43,889 nt of DNA from Chlamydiae bacterium SM23_39 (GTDB lineage Bacteria > Chlamydiota > Chlamydiia > Chlamydiales > SM23-39), in contig LJUH01000003.1 in NCBI GenBank assembly GCA_001303765.1, positions 1 through 43,889 on the forward strand, given 5' to 3'. The notes under the pieces were generated by a model that was not told the DNA's origin, searched no databases, and worked only from the letters and a program-made list of their open reading frames with translations. This document shows positions 1-7,295 of the stretch, piece by piece; within the stretch, counting starts at the first letter, position 1, and each line of letters begins with the position of its first letter. A program made the translations under genes and the position numbers.

Positions 1-142
1 AATCAGCTATAAGATTAAATCTTAATCCAAATCTTTTTCTTCTATTTCTGTATCTGTCACCGATAATTTTAAATCTTTTAATAAATCCTATAACATTTTC
101 ATTCATAACTTCTTAAGAGGAAAGGTTTTTATTAAAATTTTT
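1..142 (-). pseudogene. C-terminal remnant of an IS5-type transposase, cut by the window edge
   Basis: Read on the minus strand, the first 106 bases translate to a stretch containing NENVIGFIKRFKII followed by DRYRNRRKRFGLRFNLIA. This is the C-terminal signature of IS5-superfamily DDE transposases common in intracellular bacteria; the Glu of NENVI corresponds to the catalytic Glu. In the same frame upstream lies an in-frame TAA at 113-115, preceded by KNFNKNLSS, which fits the residues expected before the motif. The gene therefore looks inactivated by a stop codon. Upstream of that I find no further transposase sequence, so the element is a decayed fragment. The rest of the C-terminus lies outside the window. 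Confidence 0.75.
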
Positions 143-738
143 TATTTTTTTTGTTAAGATTCTTTTGATTTTTTTCTTTTTATCCTGACTTCCGAGGTTT
201 TTTGACAATTAATTTTATAACCGACTAAAAACAAAGGCATTATAAAATTTTATCGCTTACATTTTTAAAGGTCTCCGCACGATTAAAGAAATTTTATTTT
301 TGATGTATAAATAAAATTTTTGAACCCCTTTTTAAGAACTTTGAATGCTATTTTTATAAAACTTTGAAACAGTAATTTTGTTTTTGATGATTTTTATCAT
401 GTTATTTGAACCATATTTGATGCTTTAATCAAATTAAAGCATATGGCTTTCAAGTAAAATTGAGATGTTACTCATAAATGTTCCTATAATTTTTTGATTA
501 TGCAGCATTATAAAGTAAAATTTTTAGTTATGCAAAAGGGCTATTATCAAAAAGTTTTTTTTGAAATTAAGAGTTTAAGAAAATTTTTTATAAAAATAGT
601 TTTAAAAACATTTGTTAGTAGAAAGATTATTTTTTTAAAAATTTTTTTTATAAAATTTTAGTTAAAAAATTTTTAAATATAGTTCTTTTTAAAAACTCAA
701 AGTTAAAGATGAATAAAATTTTATATAAAAAGTTTTTG
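143..738. other. gene-poor AT-rich stretch, no coding gene recognised
   Basis: About 600 bases between the transposase remnant and the first MFS gene. All frames are broken by stops and I recognise no protein or RNA family. The only structure I can point to is the inverted repeat at 411-446. The region is probably decayed mobile-element or gene debris. Confidence 0.6.
411..446. repeat. inverted repeat with a perfect 10-bp stem
   Basis: ATGCTTTAAT (420-429) and ATTAAAGCAT (433-442) form a perfect 10-bp stem with a 3-nt loop. An outer CCAT/ATGG pair lies at 411-414 and 443-446. There is no T-tract directly after it on either strand, so it is not a typical terminator. It could be an operator or a remnant of a mobile-element end. 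Confidence 0.45.
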
Positions 739-767
739 TTATTTTTGATTATTGTAGATGCTATAAT
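739..767 (+). promoter_or_regulatory. promoter of the first MFS gene, perfect -10 box
   Basis: TATAAT lies at 762-767, with a weak -35 (TTATTT, 739-744) 17 nt upstream. The predicted transcription start falls at about 774, directly before the ATG at 776, and there is no Shine-Dalgarno sequence. The mRNA would be leaderless or nearly so. Confidence 0.5.
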
Positions 768-775
768 AGCAATTT

Positions 776-2014
776 ATGACAGATAAATTATCTTATCCTA
801 CTGATATTTTTCAAAAGACAAGAAATTCTATTTTATCGTTTAACATTTTTAATGAAATTTTTGTGGCTTTTTTTGGACTGATGCCATTTATTTTAAGAAA
901 GGATTTGTTAGCTTCAGCTTTTCAAATATCTTTATTTACAATGATGAAACCAGCTGTCGCAGTTTTGTCTTTTTATTGGAGTTCTAAAATTATTAGAACA
1001 AAAGAAGGATTAAAATATAATGTAGTTATTGGAGGAATTTTAGCAAGAATTCCCTTTTTATTTTTTCCCTTTTTTAAAAATATCTGGTATATGATTTTTG
1101 CTTCAGCTATGTATATGCTTTTTTCAAGAGCTTCTATACCTGCATGGATGGAGATTTTAAAATTAAATTTAGATAAAAATACAAGACAGAAATTTTTTTC
1201 TTTAGGATCTGTTTTAGCATATGCTGAAGGGGTATTGATAGCTTTACTGATTGGAAGTTTTTTAGATTCTCATGTTAGCGGCTGGAAAACTATATTTGTT
1301 GTTAGTACTATTTTTGGATTGGTAGGCGTTTTTTTTCAATTTAAAGCTCCTATTTTTGGGGAAAATATTGTAAAAAATTTTGATGATAAAAAAAAGGTTG
1401 GAATAATAAAACCATGGAAAGAAGGGTTTGACTTATTAAAAAAGAGAAAAGATTTTTTAAAATTTCAGATAGGTACTTTTTTTAGTGGTTTTGGAATTAT
1501 GTTAGCAATGCCAGCATTAGCTTTATTTTATGTGGATAATTTAAGCCTTTCTCATACAGATATGACTATAGGAAGATATATATTTATGGGATTAGGATTT
1601 GTGTTTTTTTCACCTCTTTGGGCTAAGTTAATGAATAGATTTTCTGTTAATTTTTTAACAGGGTATGTGTGTATAGGATTTGCACTATTTCCACTTTGTA
1701 TATTTTTTGCTTTATTTTCAAAGATATGGTTTTACATAGCTTTTTTATTTTATGGAATAACACAAGGAGGAAGTCATCTTATTTGGAATTTGTCGGGGAC
1801 CTTATTTGCAAAAGATGAAGATAGTTCTAAGTTTACAAGGATGAATGTTTCTATGGTAGGAATAAGAGGACTTATAGCACCTCTTTTAGGAGGAGTTCTT
1901 TGTGAGATAATAGGACCTATAATACTATTGTTTATCTCTGGAGCTATCTCTCTTTTTGGAAGTTTTTGTATGTTCAGAAAAAAAATTTATTTTTTTCAAA
2001 AAGAATCTTTTTAA
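776..2014 (+). CDS. MFS transporter, substrate unknown
   Basis: A 412-residue, very hydrophobic protein with about 12 predicted membrane helices, the usual length and layout of a major facilitator superfamily permease of the inner membrane. The central basic loop (about 190-230) separates the two six-helix halves. I cannot assign a substrate: the usual motif A is degenerate and no neighbouring metabolic gene suggests one. The ATG sits 8 nt after a TATAAT box and has no Shine-Dalgarno sequence. The stop overlaps by 4 nt the 3' end of the convergent MFS gene on the other strand, and no terminator hairpin separates them. Confidence 0.8.
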   Translation: MTDKLSYPTDIFQKTRNSILSFNIFNEIFVAFFGLMPFILRKDLLASAFQISLFTMMKPAVAVLSFYWSSKIIRTKEGLKYNVVIGGILARIPFLFFPFFKNIWYMIFASAMYMLFSRASIPAWMEILKLNLDKNTRQKFFSLGSVLAYAEGVLIALLIGSFLDSHVSGWKTIFVVSTIFGLVGVFFQFKAPIFGENIVKNFDDKKKVGIIKPWKEGFDLLKKRKDFLKFQIGTFFSGFGIMLAMPALALFYVDNLSLSHTDMTIGRYIFMGLGFVFFSPLWAKLMNRFSVNFLTGYVCIGFALFPLCIFFALFSKIWFYIAFLFYGITQGGSHLIWNLSGTLFAKDEDSSKFTRMNVSMVGIRGLIAPLLGGVLCEIIGPIILLFISGAISLFGSFCMFRKKIYFFQKESF

Positions 2015-3255
2015 ATTGTTTTATATTCAATTTTTTCTTTTTTTGAAAGTTTATATATTGAGAAAAGAGCTAATATAGAGATTGGGAGAAGATAAAAATA
2101 GAAAGAGAGTATTAACCCTGTCTTTTTTAAAATCCAAAGAGAGATAAATGCTGTGGGTTTTCCAATAGCTTGTGATCCTATAGCAAAACTTAATGCAACT
2201 ATTTGATATCGCATTTTAGGATGGATTTTTTCTTGAATAACACTGTGGATAGAAGCAGAAAAAGAAGCACCTATTAGAATAAAAAAAGTTCTTATCATTA
2301 TTATTTGAAAAAGAGATCCATTTTTTAGATTAAAAAAAAGAAAAGGAGTAAAGATTATCATAGAAAGTATCGAAGAGATCATCATTTTTTCTTTTTTAAA
2401 TTTTTGCATCAATATTCCAAAAAGAGGAAGACAAATAATATCGAAAAAGAGTAGATGGGTATTTAAATTCATAGAAGATGTTAAGGTTATATTTGTTATC
2501 AAAGGAAGGTAGCTATTAAACAGTATTATAGCTGTGATATAGAGAGAATAACTAAATCCTATAATAAATAATAAAGGTGTTATTATCGATATATTTTGAA
2601 AAATGGTTTTTAAAGGCTTTTCTTTTTTATTTGATCTGTTTAATGTAAATTCTTTGGGTTCTTCTGTTTTTATTCTTATAAAAAATGCTAAAAAAGCAGT
2701 TATAGCAGCTATGAAAAATAAATATCTCCAATAGTTTTCTATAAGCTTGAGAGAGCTGAACATAGAGATAGCTAAAGAAGCTAGAAATATTCCTAAAATA
2801 GAAGAGGTTTGATATAAGCTGCTGAAAAAATTTTTTTTGTTTTCTTCACAATTTTCTAAAACAAAAATTGCTCCTCCAGGAGTTTCTCCTGAAGAAAAAA
2901 ATCCTTGGATTATTTTTCCTGTTGCTAATAATAAAGGAGCAAAAAAACCAATTTTATTATAAGTGGGAATCAATCCTATAGAAAAAGTTGTTATAGACAT
3001 TCCTAATATTGTTATAAAAAGAGCTTTTTTTCTTCCTAAAGTATCTCCAATATATCCAAAAAAAAGAGATCCTATAGGTCTAGAGATTAAACCTAAAGAT
3101 AACATAGAATAGGTTAGGATGAGGGCGGTAATAGTGGAAAAATTAGGGAAAAAGTAGGGAGCAATAAAGGGCACTAAAAATCCGAAGATAGCATTATCAT
3201 AATGGTCTAAAATGTTTCCTAAACATCCAGAAATCAAAGCTCTTTTTTTTGACAT
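2011..3255 (-). CDS. MFS transporter (metabolite:H+ symporter type) under a TPP riboswitch, candidate thiamine transporter
   Basis: A 414-residue inner-membrane permease with about 12 helices. It resembles the ProP-like metabolite:H+ symporter branch: the N-terminus reads GCLGNILDHYDNAIFGFLVP, and the loop 2-3 motif RPIGSLFFGYIGDTLGRKKA (about residues 60-79) is a good MFS motif A. The family carries betaine, dicarboxylates and similar solutes. The leader, however, contains a well-preserved thiamine pyrophosphate riboswitch, which points to thiamine or a thiamine precursor as the substrate. The Shine-Dalgarno AGAGG lies in a hairpin just before the ATG, so control is probably at translation initiation. 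No thiamine biosynthesis gene is visible here. The substrate is inferred from regulation only. Confidence 0.8.
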   Translation of the reverse strand: MSKKRALISGCLGNILDHYDNAIFGFLVPFIAPYFFPNFSTITALILTYSMLSLGLISRPIGSLFFGYIGDTLGRKKALFITILGMSITTFSIGLIPTYNKIGFFAPLLLATGKIIQGFFSSGETPGGAIFVLENCEENKKNFFSSLYQTSSILGIFLASLAISMFSSLKLIENYWRYLFFIAAITAFLAFFIRIKTEEPKEFTLNRSNKKEKPLKTIFQNISIITPLLFIIGFSYSLYITAIILFNSYLPLITNITLTSSMNLNTHLLFFDIICLPLFGILMQKFKKEKMMISSILSMIIFTPFLFFNLKNGSLFQIIMIRTFFILIGASFSASIHSVIQEKIHPKMRYQIVALSFAIGSQAIGKPTAFISLWILKKTGLILSFYFYLLPISILALFSIYKLSKKEKIEYKTI

Positions 3256-3280
3256 AATACCTCTAAAATTTAGGGGTATT
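3256..3280 (-). promoter_or_regulatory. expression-platform hairpin hiding the ribosome binding site
   Basis: On the minus-strand RNA, AAUACCCCUA pairs with UAGAGGUAUU over about 10 bp around a short loop. The 3' arm contains the Shine-Dalgarno AGAGG, and the AUG follows immediately. With no U-tract after the stem this fits a translational switch rather than a terminator. It lies 13 nt downstream of the TPP aptamer. Confidence 0.7.
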
Positions 3281-3293
3281 ATGCTGATCTTTA

Positions 3294-3368
3294 TTCACTC
3301 TCCCTACGATAGTATTATCTATATCAGGTTGTGAGGGTATCTCTCAGCAAAAATGCACCCCTGGTGAA
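3294..3368 (-). promoter_or_regulatory. TPP riboswitch (THI-box aptamer)
   Basis: The minus strand carries the conserved THI-box segments in order: CAGGGGTGC, CTGAGA, ACCCTC, AACCTGAT, ATAATACTATCGTAGGGA, and a closing P1 helix TTCAC/GTGAA (3364-3368 with 3294-3298). Spacing and order match the bacterial thiamine pyrophosphate aptamer (Rfam class TPP). It lies between the divergent xer gene and the MFS gene and reads only into the MFS gene. Confidence 0.93.
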
Positions 3369-3418
3369 AAAATCTATTTTTTTAAAGATTAGTTTAGTAT
3401 TTTGAAGAAAAAAAAACA

Positions 3419-4318
3419 ATGGATTTTCAAAGGATAAAAAAAGAATTTTTAGATTATTTGCAATTTATTAGATCAGCATCATCTCATACTCTGAGAAATT
3501 ATGAGATAGATCTTAAATATTTTAAAAAATTTGTTGAAAATCTAAAGATAAAAAAAATAGATAAATGGATTATAAGGGATTATATCTCTTATTTAAGAAA
3601 GAACAATAAAAAAAATAAGACTATTTTAAGGAAAATATCTTCTTTAAGATCTTTTTTTAAATTTGCAGTAAGTAGAAAATTTATTTTAAAAAATCCCATG
3701 GAAGATATACAAAGTCCTAAAAGAGAAAAAATATTACCTAAAATTTTATCATGTGAAGAGATAAAACTTTTTTTTGAATCTACTAATCTTTCCAACTATT
3801 TAGGATTAAGAGATAGAGCTATCTTTGAAATATTATATAGTTCAGCTCTTAGAATATCCGAGTTAGTCTATTTAAATAGAGAAGATATAGATTTTGAGAA
3901 TAATATGGTTAGAATAAAGGGAAAGGGAAAAAAAGAAAGAGTGATTCCTATTACAGATAATGGAATCTATTGGATAAAGAGGTATTTATTTCATGAAGAT
4001 AGAAAAAAAGATACAAAAAAAAATAAAAAGGAAAAAGATAAAAAAGCTGTTTTTTTGAATAGATCAGGAGAAAGAATTTCTTGTAGATCGGTTGATAGAA
4101 ATTTTAAATATTATTTAAAAAAAATAGGATTTTCTTCAGAAATAACACCCCATATTATAAGACATAGTATAGCTACCCATTGGTTGGAAAGGGGTATGGA
4201 TTTAAAAACTATTCAGTTGTTGTTGGGACATAATTGTTTATCTACTACAACAATATATACTCATGTAACTTCGAAATTAAAGAGAAAGGTTTATGATAAA
4301 ACTCACCCTAGAGCATAA
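3419..4318 (+). CDS. Xer-type tyrosine recombinase
   Basis: A 299-residue protein, the normal size for XerC/XerD, which resolve chromosome dimers at dif with FtsK. The N-terminal SAM-like core-binding domain (about 1-90) includes SASSHTLRNYEIDLKYF. The catalytic domain shows the first Arg in SSALRISELVYLNREDI, a beta-hairpin Lys near KGKGKKER, then HIIRHSIATHWLERG, LLLGH and the Tyr nucleophile in TTTIYTHV. All catalytic residues appear intact. I cannot decide between XerC and XerD from sequence alone. An unusually Lys-rich insertion (about 195-212) sits before the second half of the catalytic domain. It is transcribed away from the riboswitch, and the stop lies 2 nt from the 3' end of rnpB on the other strand. 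Confidence 0.88.
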   Translation: MDFQRIKKEFLDYLQFIRSASSHTLRNYEIDLKYFKKFVENLKIKKIDKWIIRDYISYLRKNNKKNKTILRKISSLRSFFKFAVSRKFILKNPMEDIQSPKREKILPKILSCEEIKLFFESTNLSNYLGLRDRAIFEILYSSALRISELVYLNREDIDFENNMVRIKGKGKKERVIPITDNGIYWIKRYLFHEDRKKDTKKNKKEKDKKAVFLNRSGERISCRSVDRNFKYYLKKIGFSSEITPHIIRHSIATHWLERGMDLKTIQLLLGHNCLSTTTIYTHVTSKLKRKVYDKTHPRA

Positions 4319-4320
4319 AA

Positions 4321-4682
4321 AAGGGAAAGTAGGTAAGCCGGATTCTGTCAAATATTTTTAAATATTTGGGCAACCATTTGTCTAGGATATTTGTTATCAA
4401 ATATCTCAAGCGACTAGCTTAAGCTTGTTATGTAGAAGATCACGTAAGCCTTTTCAGTCTTGCTTCGGATAGGGTTTGCATCACTTTGAATCTCTTCAAA
4501 AGATAATAGTTTTTTTAAACTATTATTTTCATCCTTAAAAGATTAAAAAATCTTTAGGTATATTTTCTGTTGCACTTTCCGTAGTTTTTTAAAAAACTCC
4601 CAGCCGTTAACTGGTATCCTCTTCTATGAAGTCCAGACTTTCCTCTTTAAAAAAATTTAAAGCAGTTGCCTTACTTTCCCTT
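4321..4682 (-). ncRNA. rnpB: RNase P RNA, bacterial type A
   Basis: The minus strand contains the universal RNase P landmarks in order: GAGGAAAGTC near the 5' end, GATACCAGTTAACGGCTGGG, ACGGAAAGTGCAACAGAAA, a CAAACCCTATCC segment, and ACAGAATCCGGCTTAC at the 3' end. The ends pair as GGGAAAGTAAG with CTACTTTCCC (P1). A run of T on the minus strand follows the 3' end. A TATAAA box (4694 to 4689) lies about 7 nt before the probable 5' end, inside the end of the upstream gene. The RNA matures tRNA 5' ends. The P15 region shows no GGU motif (see findings). Confidence 0.93.
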
Positions 4683-4689
4683 AAAAATT

Positions 4690-5460
4690 TTATAAAGAAT
4701 TTCTCTTTTTTCTTCTCCTTTTTTTAGGAGCTAATTCAGTTCCTAATAATTCTTCACTTTCTGGTAAAAATAGTATTCTAGAACAATGTTCACAGAAAAC
4801 TAATCTTTCTGCTTTTCTTACTAAATTTTCATCTTGTGCTGTAAGTACAATATGACATCCACCGCAAACTCTGTTTTCTAATGGTACAACGACTCTATCT
4901 TTTTTGTTATTTAAAAGGCGAGTATATATTTTTAAAATTTCTGGATCAGCTTCTTTTGCTATTGCATCTCTTTTTTCTTTTAATATTGAGCCCTCTTCAT
5001 TTAATTTTTTAATTGTTGCTTTAATCTCAGCTTCTATTGTTTTACTACTTTCTTCAGAAGAAGTTAAACTTTCTTTTATCTTATTTAATAGCTCTTCTTC
5101 TGTATTTTTTTTATCTATAAGATCAGAAGCTTGTTGTTCTGTTGTTATCCTTTCTCTTTCTTTTATACTCATCTCTTTTGTTAAAGCATTAAATTCTTCT
5201 ACTTTTTTGATAGCACTTTGTTTGGATTCTAAATTCTTTATATGTGATTTTATCTCTTGGATTTTATTTTCTAGGAGATCTATCTCTTTTGTAAGTTGAG
5301 AAATTTCTTTTTCCTTATTATCTTGTTGGGTTTGTAAATCTTTTTTTAAAAATTCTACATGATCTAATTCTTTTTTTCTCTCTTTTTTTAGAAGCATAAG
5401 GCGGATCATTTTCATATCCAACTCTTGTATTTCTAAAATAATTTTAAGAGGTTTAAACAT
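4690..5460 (-). CDS. coiled-coil protein with C-terminal C4 zinc ribbon (CT398-like, DUF164)
   Basis: 256 residues. Residues 1-180 are highly charged and helical and should form a long antiparallel coiled coil. Residues about 196-230 hold a zinc ribbon with the pairs CGGC and CEHC. A very basic tail (KKRRRKKR) follows. This is the architecture of chlamydial CT398 and bacterial DUF164 proteins. From the literature as I recall it, CT398 binds sigma-54 and has been linked to type III secretion; I infer the same role only by homology. The ATG at 5460 starts MFKPLKIILEIQELDMK, the usual N-terminus of the family. The stop lies directly upstream of rnpB, and the rnpB promoter overlaps the end of this gene. 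Confidence 0.85.
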   Translation of the reverse strand: MFKPLKIILEIQELDMKMIRLMLLKKERKKELDHVEFLKKDLQTQQDNKEKEISQLTKEIDLLENKIQEIKSHIKNLESKQSAIKKVEEFNALTKEMSIKERERITTEQQASDLIDKKNTEEELLNKIKESLTSSEESSKTIEAEIKATIKKLNEEGSILKEKRDAIAKEADPEILKIYTRLLNNKKDRVVVPLENRVCGGCHIVLTAQDENLVRKAERLVFCEHCSRILFLPESEELLGTELAPKKRRRKKRNSL

Positions 5461-5569
5461 AAATAATACCTTTACAATATATTATGGTTTTTAAATAAAA
5501 ACCATCAAGAAAAATAATTTTTTGAATACAAAAAATATTTTTATAAATACTATTCCTTTTAAAAACAAT

Positions 5570-6349
5570 TTAAAATCGTATTTCTCCACTTACATTTATA
5601 GCATTTTGATCAAAAAATCTGCTCTCTAAATTAATTGAAATACCATTTTTGTTATTGATAGCAGCACCTATAACTAATCCAAAATTTTTTTTATTTTTTA
5701 TTTTCGAACAGATAAAATCGTCGATAATGTCTTGGTTGGGGTAAGGATAGCGAATAAGGCCTTTATTTCCTGGATAAGGAGTGATAGTAGAATATAAATA
5801 GCTAGCACCTATGTAAGGGAAGAAGGGAGATATTTTATAAGATATAGCTATAGAACCTTGTAGTTCTTCATATAAAAATCCAAAACGGGAAAATTCTATT
5901 GTAAAAATTTTTTTGTTTATAAAAAAATTATTGAGTTTTTGTTTTGTTTTAAAATATTTTCCATCTACAGCTAAAAAAAATTTTTTTTTATGAAAAAATA
6001 ATAATTTTAACCCCGTCCCCCAAGAAAAACTCTTATCTGTTTTAATTTCTCTATCTATATTAAAACTTGAATTTCCTAAAATGCCATAGATGTCTAGTCT
6101 ATTTTTAAAATTAAAGGATAGTATTGCACTATCCATTTTTAAATTAAAAAAAGAATCTTTGGAGGTTTCTGTTATTATCTCATCTTCGTATTTTGTTTTA
6201 TATATGTTGCTATAGAGATAACCTGCTTGGAATTTAAAATAGTTTTTTTTAGTAAAAATACCCTTTTTAAAAAAACGGGGATGAGAGGGATTTCCTACTT
6301 CTACACCATGAATAAGAGAGGTAGCAATAATAAATAATAATATTATCAT
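5570..6349 (-). CDS. small MOMP-like outer-membrane beta-barrel protein
   Basis: 259 residues with a signal peptide (MIILLFIIATSLIHG, cleavage probably around residue 15-17). The mature start contains VGNPSHP, like the VGNPAEP near the start of chlamydial major outer membrane proteins. The body has alternating beta-strand character, and the C-terminus ends NVSGEIRF, with the terminal Phe expected of barrel proteins inserted by BamA. It is clearly shorter than MOMP (about 370-400 residues), so it may be a reduced barrel of about 10-12 strands. Chlamydial MOMP cysteines are almost absent: I see one Cys (in DFICSK). It is transcribed divergently from hctA. Function as a porin is inferred. Confidence 0.65.
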   Translation of the reverse strand: MIILLFIIATSLIHGVEVGNPSHPRFFKKGIFTKKNYFKFQAGYLYSNIYKTKYEDEIITETSKDSFFNLKMDSAILSFNFKNRLDIYGILGNSSFNIDREIKTDKSFSWGTGLKLLFFHKKKFFLAVDGKYFKTKQKLNNFFINKKIFTIEFSRFGFLYEELQGSIAISYKISPFFPYIGASYLYSTITPYPGNKGLIRYPYPNQDIIDDFICSKIKNKKNFGLVIGAAINNKNGISINLESRFFDQNAINVSGEIRF

Positions 6350-6522
6350 TTTTTAAATTTACATTTAATATTTTTTCTAAGAAAGCATTTTTTTGAAAAA
6401 TGATTTTTAAAAAATATTTTTTGTTGATAAAATTTTTTTAAAAAAAACTTGAATAATATTTTTAAAATTATCTATTCAAAGTATATGAGGTTATTGCTTT
6501 TTTAATAAAAGGAGTTATGAAA

Positions 6523-6813
6523 ATGGTTTTAAAAGAGACAATAAAAAAAATGCATGGAATGCTTTCTTCTATGAAAAAAGATTTAGAGAAAGCAGAAAAA
6601 GGAAATAGAGCAGCTTCTCAAAGAGTGAGGACAGGATCTGTAAAATTTTCTAAAGTATCAAAAATTTTTAGAAAAGAGTCTGTAGCTGCTGAAAAAAAAG
6701 GAGGAAAAAAAATGGCTAAAAAGAAAGTAGCTAAGAAAAAACCTTGTGCAAGAAAACCTTGCAAGGGTAAAACTAAAAAAACTTCTAAAAAATCTAAAAG
6801 AAAGAAAAAATAA
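6523..6813 (+). CDS. hctA: histone H1-like protein HctA (Hc1)
   Basis: About 96 residues. The N-terminal half (MVLKETIKKMHGMLSSMKKD, then KAEKGNRAASQRVRTGS) is close to chlamydial Hc1. The C-terminal half is a Lys/Arg-rich, Ala- and Ser-containing tail (KKKVAKKKPCARKPCKGK) that binds DNA. In Chlamydia this protein condenses the nucleoid during conversion to elementary bodies. I prefer the start at 6523 over the in-frame ATG at 6517: the Shine-Dalgarno AAGGAG (6509-6514) is 8 nt before 6523 but only 2 nt before 6517, and the Hc1 N-terminus aligns from here. Two Cys residues in CARKPCKGK are a small peculiarity. A strong hairpin terminator follows. Confidence 0.92.
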   Translation: MVLKETIKKMHGMLSSMKKDLEKAEKGNRAASQRVRTGSVKFSKVSKIFRKESVAAEKKGGKKMAKKKVAKKKPCARKPCKGKTKKTSKKSKRKKK

Positions 6814-6820
6814 ATCTTTT

Positions 6821-6857
6821 ATATGCTCTTTTTATTTTTTAAAAAGAGCATATTTTT
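6821..6857 (+). terminator. Rho-independent terminator after hctA
   Basis: ATATGCTCTTTTT (6821-6833) and AAAAAGAGCATAT (6841-6853) form a perfect 13-bp stem with a 7-nt loop, followed by a run of T. It is the clearest intrinsic terminator in the window and keeps hctA as a single-gene unit. Confidence 0.9.
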
Positions 6858-6938
6858 ATCTAAAAAATATTTTTATAAAAACTACTTGATTTTGCAATAT
6901 TTTTCAGGCAAGATCTTTTTAAAAAGTGAGGAACAATT

Positions 6939-7292
6939 ATGAATAAAATTTTGACTTTTATATTTTTATCTAGTTTATTATTTGCTGAAGAGGCTCCCGT
7001 TAGAAAAACTGGATATATAAATTCTTTAATAATGATTTTATTGGCGGTAGTCTTTTTTTATTTTATTTTATGGAGACCCGAACAAAAAAGAAGAAAAGCA
7101 GCTCAAGCACAAAGAGAGTCTTTGAAAGTAGGAGATAAAGTGACTGCTATGGGAATAATAGGTATTGTAGATAAAGTAGAAAAAGATACGATCGTTTTAA
7201 GAACATTAGATAATTCTAAAATAGAGATTCTTAAAGCTGCTGTTACAGAGGTTAAATCACAAGAAACTGAAGAGAGCAGTGCTAAAAAATAA
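6939..7292 (+). CDS. yajC: Sec translocase accessory protein YajC
   Basis: 117 residues, normal for YajC, which joins SecDF and YidC in the inner membrane. The N-terminus has a signal-like hydrophobic stretch ending FAEEAP, then one transmembrane helix (about 29-47, LIMILLAVVFFYFILW) followed by the typical RPEQKRRK and the soluble domain LKVGDKVTAMGIIGIVDKVE. A Shine-Dalgarno-like GAGGAA lies just upstream. hctA and yajC are also near neighbours in Chlamydia. A weak promoter (TTGATT 6886-6891, CAAGAT 6909-6914) precedes it. The next gene starts 3 nt after the stop, so the two are co-transcribed. Confidence 0.9.
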   Translation: MNKILTFIFLSSLLFAEEAPVRKTGYINSLIMILLAVVFFYFILWRPEQKRRKAAQAQRESLKVGDKVTAMGIIGIVDKVEKDTIVLRTLDNSKIEILKAAVTEVKSQETEESSAKK

Positions 7293-7295
7293 AAT

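Noticed and set aside
200-225. TTGACA near 203 as a promoter -35
   Set aside because: The only TATAAC-like box lies 8 nt away, the 17-nt position has no -10, and no gene follows.
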